Origin: Oscillospiraceae bacterium
GTDB lineage: Bacteria > Bacillota > Clostridia > Oscillospirales > Oscillospiraceae
Assembly: GCA_017501355.1 (NCBI GenBank)
Contig: JAFVXA010000002.1
Location: forward strand, 62,001 to 126,000
Direction of reading: 5' to 3'
DNA length: 64,000 nt
Shown in pieces: positions 59,777-64,000 of this stretch (position 1 is the first letter of the stretch; the number at the start of each line of letters is the position of its first letter). A program made the translations under genes and the position numbers. The notes beneath the pieces are model-generated. The model was not told the DNA's origin. It made no database searches and was given only the letters and a program-made list of their open reading frames with translations.

Positions 59777-61053
59777 GAAAAGATCTCTATCCCGAAATCG
59801 GCGAGGTCGTGTATCGTACCACCCTTGCCAACGGTCTGACCGTGGCAGTTGTGCCGAAGGAGGGCTTTGCCAAGACCTACGCCATGTTTGCCACGAAATA
59901 CGGCGGCATGGATATGCGTTTTCGCATCGGCGGGGAGTTCCTCGATACCCCCGCGGGGATTGCCCATTATCTGGAGCATAAGATGTTCGACACAGAGGAG
60001 GGCAACGCCCTGCAGGAGCTTGCCATGAACGGCGCGGAGCCCAATGCCTTTACCTCCAACGCCATGACGGCGTATTACTTTGATTCCACCGAAAAGTTTG
60101 AGGAAAACCTGCGTATTCTCCTCTCCTTTGTCTCCATTCCTTATTTTACAGAGGAAAGCGTGGAGAAGGAGCGGGGCATCATCGCGCAGGAGATCCGCAT
60201 GGTGGAGGATAACCCCGAGTGGCAGGTCTATGAGCAGCTGATGCAGTGCCTCTACCGCAATCACCCTGCCCGTGTCCCCGTGGCGGGCACGGTGGAGAGC
60301 ATTTCCCGCATCACAGCAAAGACCCTTTATGACTGCCACAAAATGTTCTATACCCCCTCCAACATGATCCTTACGGTGGTAGGCGCGGTGGATCCCGAGC
60401 GGATCTGCGCCATTGCCGAGGAGATTTTGCCGAAGGAGAGCGGCGAGGAAGCTGTCCGTGACTACGGCGAGGAGGAGAGTGCGGCGGTTGCCGAGAAGGA
60501 AAGGAGCCGCCACATGGAGGTGGCAATGCCCAGCTTCCTCATCGGTTTCAAGTGTACGCCTCCCGAAAGCGGCGCGGCAGAGCTGAAAAACTCCCTCATC
60601 GGCGAGATTGCCTGCGATATGCTCATGGGTGATTCCAGCCCCCTGTTCAATCGGCTCTATACCGAAGGACTCATCAACGCGGGTTTCGGCGGCGGATATG
60701 ACCTCATCAGCGGCACTGCCATGCTGTACGCCGGCGGTGACAGCCGCGATCCCAAAGCCGTGCGGGATGCAGTGGTGGAGGAAGCCCGCCGCATGGCAAA
60801 GGAAGGCATCGACAGCGACCGCTTCCAAAAGATCCTGCGGGGCAACTACGGCGAAGCGCTGCGTGGCTTCAACTCCTTTGAAAACATCGCCCTGCTGCTG
60901 ACGGAGGGATGCTTCCGCGGCTACGATGCCTATGGCTTCGCATCGCTGTACAGCACGCTGACGGAGGAGGACGTGCGCCGCTTCATCGAGGAAAACCTTA
61001 CGGAGGAGCGCTGTGCGTTGTCCATGATCCTTCCCACGGAAGAAGAGGTGTAA
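59773..61053 (+). CDS. M16-family zinc peptidase YmfH-like
   Basis: The 426-residue protein carries an intact zinc site HYLEHKMF (H-x-x-E-H, about 57-61) and the downstream glutamate region EKERGIIAQEIRMVEDNP. The C-terminal half keeps GDSSPLFNRLYTEGLI. Predicted catalytic subunit of a cytoplasmic peptidase pair; B. subtilis relatives clear or process peptides. Translationally coupled to the preceding gene. Confidence 0.92.
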   Translation: MRKDLYPEIGEVVYRTTLANGLTVAVVPKEGFAKTYAMFATKYGGMDMRFRIGGEFLDTPAGIAHYLEHKMFDTEEGNALQELAMNGAEPNAFTSNAMTAYYFDSTEKFEENLRILLSFVSIPYFTEESVEKERGIIAQEIRMVEDNPEWQVYEQLMQCLYRNHPARVPVAGTVESISRITAKTLYDCHKMFYTPSNMILTVVGAVDPERICAIAEEILPKESGEEAVRDYGEEESAAVAEKERSRHMEVAMPSFLIGFKCTPPESGAAELKNSLIGEIACDMLMGDSSPLFNRLYTEGLINAGFGGGYDLISGTAMLYAGGDSRDPKAVRDAVVEEARRMAKEGIDSDRFQKILRGNYGEALRGFNSFENIALLLTEGCFRGYDAYGFASLYSTLTEEDVRRFIEENLTEERCALSMILPTEEEV

Positions 61054-61056
61054 GGG

Positions 61057-62004
61057 ATGTCGGTATTGAAAAGTATGCCTGTCAGCTTCCCGGGACTTTT
61101 CGGGGAGTGGGAGATGACGGCATCTCCCGTCTGCTTCTCCATCGGAGAAAAGCATATCTACTGGTACGGTGTCATCATTGCCTCGGGTCTGCTGTTGGCG
61201 CTGATGTTTTGCCTGCGGCAGACCAGACATTACGGTGTGGAGGAGGATGACATCTACGATCTCGTCATCTGGGGGATCCCGGTGGGCATCCTCGGCGCGA
61301 GAACGTATTACGTGATCTTCTACCTCTCCCGCTTCCAAAATGCGGACGGTACGCTGAACTTCCGAAAAGCCATCGCCATCTGGGACGGCGGACTTGCCAT
61401 TTACGGCGCGATCATCGCCTGCATGGTGCTGGCGTTCGTCCTCTGTCGTGTGAAGAAGCTCCCCATGGGCGCTGTGACGGACGTGGCGGTGATGGGTCTG
61501 CTCATCGGTCAGATGATCGGTCGCTGGGGCAACTTCATGAACCGGGAAGCCTTCGGCGCGGAAACGACCCTGCCCTGGCGTATGCGGCTCTGGGTTTCGG
61601 TCTCGGAGTATATCGAGGTGCACCCCACCTTCCTGTACGAAAGCCTTTGGAATCTGCTGGGACTGCTTCTGATCGTCCTTGTTGTGTCCAAAGCCCGCCG
61701 CTTTGACGGTGAAAATACCTGGTTTTACTTCCTGTGGTACGGTCTCGGTCGTACCTGGGTGGAGGGACTGAGAACGGACAGCCTGTATCTGTTCGACTGG
61801 CAGCTGTTCGGTCAGCCCATTCGCGTGTCTCAGGCGCTGAGCATCACCATGGTGCTGGTCTCGGCGCTGATGCTGCTGTATCATCTGAAGCTCCGTCCCC
61901 ATGATCCGGAGCAGATGCTGGTGCGGCGCAAGGCACGCCTTGCAGAAGAAGGCAACAACGATACCGCAGAACCTGCGGAGAACGAAAAAGAGAGAGGAAT
62001 GTAA
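61057..62004 (+). CDS. lgt: Prolipoprotein diacylglyceryl transferase
   Basis: The 315-residue membrane enzyme has seven helices and the Lgt motifs GARTYYVIFY, the signature GQMIGRWGNFMNREAFG and HPTFLYESLWN. It adds diacylglycerol to lipobox Cys. It starts 3 nt after the peptidase stop. The C-terminal tail is charged and longer than usual. Confidence 0.96.
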   Translation: MSVLKSMPVSFPGLFGEWEMTASPVCFSIGEKHIYWYGVIIASGLLLALMFCLRQTRHYGVEEDDIYDLVIWGIPVGILGARTYYVIFYLSRFQNADGTLNFRKAIAIWDGGLAIYGAIIACMVLAFVLCRVKKLPMGAVTDVAVMGLLIGQMIGRWGNFMNREAFGAETTLPWRMRLWVSVSEYIEVHPTFLYESLWNLLGLLLIVLVVSKARRFDGENTWFYFLWYGLGRTWVEGLRTDSLYLFDWQLFGQPIRVSQALSITMVLVSALMLLYHLKLRPHDPEQMLVRRKARLAEEGNNDTAEPAENEKERGM

Positions 62005-62005
62005 T

Positions 62006-62863
62006 ATGGCTATTCTGATTGACGGTAAGCAGCTTGCGATCGATGTACGTACCCGTATCAAGGAGGCAACCGCTAAGCTTCCCCGCAGACCCGGTCTTGC
62101 GGTGATTCTGGTGGGCGAGGATCCTGCCAGCCAGGTCTATGTCCGCAATAAGGAGAAGGACTGCATCCACTGCGGCTTCGCCGGTCAGACCTTCCGTATG
62201 GAGGACTGCAGCGAGGAAGAGCTGCTGGCTCTGATCGAGCGCCTGAACAAGAATGAAAATATCGACGGTATTCTGGTGCAGCTGCCCCTGCCCGCACACA
62301 TCAATGAGCGCCGCATTCTCGAAGCCATTGATCCCGACAAGGACGTGGATGCGTTCCACCCCGCAAACGTGGGTCGCATGGTGGTGGGCAAGCCCGTGCT
62401 GCTGCCCTGCACTCCTGCGGGTGTCATGGAAATGTTCCATGCTTACGGCATTGACCTTGCCGGCAAGCACTGCGTGGTGGTGGGTCGCAGCAACATCGTG
62501 GGCAAGCCCATGGGTCTGCTGATGCTCCGCGAGGATGCCACTGTGACCTTCTGCCACAGCAAGACTCCCGATCTTGCCGCCTGCACCCGTGAGGCAGATG
62601 TGCTGGTGGTGGCAGCCGGCAGACAGGGTCTGATCTCTGCCGACATGGTGAAGGAAGGCGCTGTTGTCATCGACGTGGCAATGAACCGCGATCCCGAGAC
62701 CGGCAAGTTCACCGGCGATGTCCTCTTCGACGAGGTGGAGAAGAAGGCATCCTACATCACGCCCGTTCCCGGCGGCGTTGGTCCCATGACCCGTGCCATC
62801 CTCATGCAGAATGTCTATGCTGCTGCAAGACACCACATGGGTCTCGATACCGAGGAAGAATAA
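62006..62863 (+). CDS. folD: Methylene-THF dehydrogenase/cyclohydrolase
   Basis: The 285-residue protein has LAVILVGEDPASQVYVRNKEKDC, GILVQLPLPAHI, KDVDAFHPANVGRM, VVGRSNIVGKPMGLLML and PVPGGVGPMTRAILM. It interconverts methylene-, methenyl- and formyl-THF. GAGAGGAA precedes the start. Last gene before the terminator at 62871. Confidence 0.97.
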   Translation: MAILIDGKQLAIDVRTRIKEATAKLPRRPGLAVILVGEDPASQVYVRNKEKDCIHCGFAGQTFRMEDCSEEELLALIERLNKNENIDGILVQLPLPAHINERRILEAIDPDKDVDAFHPANVGRMVVGKPVLLPCTPAGVMEMFHAYGIDLAGKHCVVVGRSNIVGKPMGLLMLREDATVTFCHSKTPDLAACTREADVLVVAAGRQGLISADMVKEGAVVIDVAMNRDPETGKFTGDVLFDEVEKKASYITPVPGGVGPMTRAILMQNVYAAARHHMGLDTEEE

Positions 62864-62870
62864 ACAGCAA

Positions 62871-62905
62871 AAAAGAAGAGGTTTCGAATGAAACCTCTTC
62901 TTTTT
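62871..62905. terminator. Bidirectional terminator
   Basis: AAAGAAGAGGTTTC (62872-62886), GAAT, GAAACCTCTTCTTT, between convergent genes. Confidence 0.93.
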
Positions 62906-62910
62906 GTATT

Positions 62911-63117
62911 TTACTCCACGGAAGTTACGGTGTAACCTGCATCTTCCACAGCCTTTTTCAGCAGCTCTGCGCTGACATCGCCGGTGACGGTGGCGGTGCC
63001 TGCGGCGAGATCCACCGTAGCCTCTGCGCCCTCGATGGCGTTGAGCGCCTTCTCCACGCGACCGGAACAGTGGGGGCACATCATGCCCTCGATCTTCATG
63101 GTCTGTACTTTGCTCAT
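62911..63117 (-). CDS. Possible separate CopZ-like copper chaperone from internal start
   Basis: In frame with copA, ATG at 63117 is preceded by AAGGAGG with an 8-9-nt spacing on the minus strand. It encodes 68 residues, MSKVQTMKIEGMMCPHCSGRVEKALN..., the size and shape of CopZ with the CPHC-type metal site and the VKKAVEDAGY-like end. Either this is a fused copZ whose RBS was kept, or both the fusion and the free chaperone are made. Confidence 0.6.
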   Translation of the reverse strand: MSKVQTMKIEGMMCPHCSGRVEKALNAIEGAEATVDLAAGTATVTGDVSAELLKKAVEDAGYTVTSVE

Positions 63118-64000
63118 GGGTTTGTCCTCCTTTTCTTCAATGATGATTTCCTGCGGGATCTCCTCCCGCTCGCTTACGGTCAGCTGCGGCTTCCAGCTGC
63201 GCAGCCGCAGGGCATTGCTTACCACGCACACAGAGCTGAGACTCATGGCGGCGGCAGCGATCATGGGATTGAGCTTGATCATGGGGTAGAGCACGCCTGC
63301 GGCGAGAGGGATGCCTGCGGCGTTGTAGAAAAATGCCCAGAAGAGATTCATGCGGATGTTTTTCAGCACCGCGCGGGAGAGCTGCATGGCAGCCGCTGCG
63401 TCGGAGAGTTCACTCTTCATCAGTACCACATCAGCGGACTCCAGTGCGATGTCCGTGCCTGCACCGATGGCAATGCCCACATCTGCCGCGGCAAGGGCGG
63501 GGGCATCGTTGATGCCGTCGCCGATCATGGCAACGGTCTTACCGCGAGCCTGCAAATCCGTGACGCAGCGCTGCTTGTCAGTGGGAAGTACCTCGGCATA
63601 GACCGTGTCAATGCCAAGCTCGCGGGCGATGGCATTTGCGGTGCGTTGGTTGTCGCCTGTCAGCAGCACGATCTCCGTGCCGAGCTTGCGGAAATCCGCA
63701 AGGGCATCGCGGCTGCTGCCGCGCACCACATCCGCCACGGCGATGATGCCGAGGGCTGTGCCCTTTTCCGCAAAGAACAGGGGTGTTTTGCCTGCCTCCG
63801 CGAAGCTGTCCGCCTGCGCAAGGAAGGAGGCGATATCCACGCCCAGCTCCTCCATCAGTCGGCGGTTGCCGCCTGCGATGGGGCTGCCCTGCAGCGTGGC
63901 GCTGACACCGCCGCCTGCGGTGGCAGTGAAGTTTTCCGCGTGAACGAGAGGGATGCGGCGGCGCTTTGCCTCCTGCACCACGGCAAGGGCAAGGGGGTGC
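62911..64000 (-). CDS. copA: Copper-transporting P-type ATPase CopA, C-terminal part (truncated by window edge)
   Basis: The frame is open to the edge. It begins at the HP motif (HPLALAVVQEAK), then the ATP-binding domain, GDGINDAPALAAADVGIAIG, and the last two helices with MSLSSVCVVSNALRLR, the copper-type MxxSS site. Unusually, a heavy-metal-associated domain (GMMCPHC, about the last 65 residues) lies at the C-terminus after an acidic linker (IIIEEKEDKP). The DKTGT and CPC sites lie outside the window. See the internal start at 63117. Confidence 0.92.
   Translation of the reverse strand, partial: HPLALAVVQEAKRRRIPLVHAENFTATAGGGVSATLQGSPIAGGNRRLMEELGVDIASFLAQADSFAEAGKTPLFFAEKGTALGIIAVADVVRGSSRDALADFRKLGTEIVLLTGDNQRTANAIARELGIDTVYAEVLPTDKQRCVTDLQARGKTVAMIGDGINDAPALAAADVGIAIGAGTDIALESADVVLMKSELSDAAAAMQLSRAVLKNIRMNLFWAFFYNAAGIPLAAGVLYPMIKLNPMIAAAAMSLSSVCVVSNALRLRSWKPQLTVSEREEIPQEIIIEEKEDKPMSKVQTMKIEGMMCPHCSGRVEKALNAIEGAEATVDLAAGTATVTGDVSAELLKKAVEDAGYTVTSVE

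Overview
The window reads as chromosome of a Gram-positive anaerobe, most likely a gut member of class Clostridia (Oscillospiraceae/Ruminococcaceae-like). The evidence is hprK, whiA, rapZ, ylxM and a YfmF/YmfH peptidase pair, a yybP-ykoY riboswitch, C. difficile-style IME genes (TnpV, DUF6809, Tn916-type integrases) and GC-rich housekeeping genes next to clearly AT-richer inserted DNA. The genus is not determinable by eye.

Positions 1-15702 are mobile DNA stacked at the 5' end of a low-molecular-weight protein tyrosine phosphatase gene. Element A (1-2945, left end outside the window) has the tail of an FtsK-type coupling ATPase, a hairpin carrying the circular-ssDNA-virus nonanucleotide TAGTATTAC, a CRESS-type HUH/superfamily-3-helicase Rep, an excisionase with an in-frame amber stop, and a Tn916-type integrase. 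Element B (2927-15702) is a complete integrative mobilizable element bounded by a 19-bp direct repeat. It carries TnpV and DUF6809 genes, a CarD-like regulator, a membrane protein, a MATE pump and a cytidylate-kinase-like gene (the membrane protein and the pump behind terminator-type leaders), a DUF4143 ATPase pair, a sigma-like regulator, MobC, a relaxase, Xis and Int. The intact phosphatase gene starts at 15672, and a 5' remnant of it lies at 2915 at the A/B junction.

Positions 15.7-31 kb are host accessory metabolism and transport: an Fe-S aldo/keto reductase, a STAS-like protein, a stand-alone Card1/DUF1887-type CARF nuclease with no CRISPR locus in view, an Old-Yellow-Enzyme plus aconitase-X operon, a second MATE pump, a cupin regulator with a spermidine/putrescine ABC operon (PotA with an Ig-like insert, PotB, a PotC-PotD fusion), and an RluA pseudouridine synthase.

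Positions 31-46 kb hold core genes: yceD-rpmF, der-plsY-gpsA, rpmB, then hprK-ROK kinase-murB-rapZ-whiA-C_GCAxxG-dnaE, and on the minus strand rsmA with a small coupled gene. A 275-bp inverted-repeat (MITE-like) element sits between the hprK promoter and hprK. Positions 46-54 kb hold a TSUP transporter, a G5/3D cell-wall protein, a P-type cation ATPase under a Mn2+ (yybP-ykoY) riboswitch, and the threonine-to-glycine pair tdh-kbl. Positions 54-58.3 kb are the minus-strand SRP/ribosome-maturation cluster ylxM-ffh-rpsP-khpA-rimM-trmD. Positions 58.5-62.9 kb are YfmF/YmfH-lgt-folD. The right edge cuts a copper ATPase gene whose C-terminal metal-binding domain has its own internal ribosome binding site and start codon.
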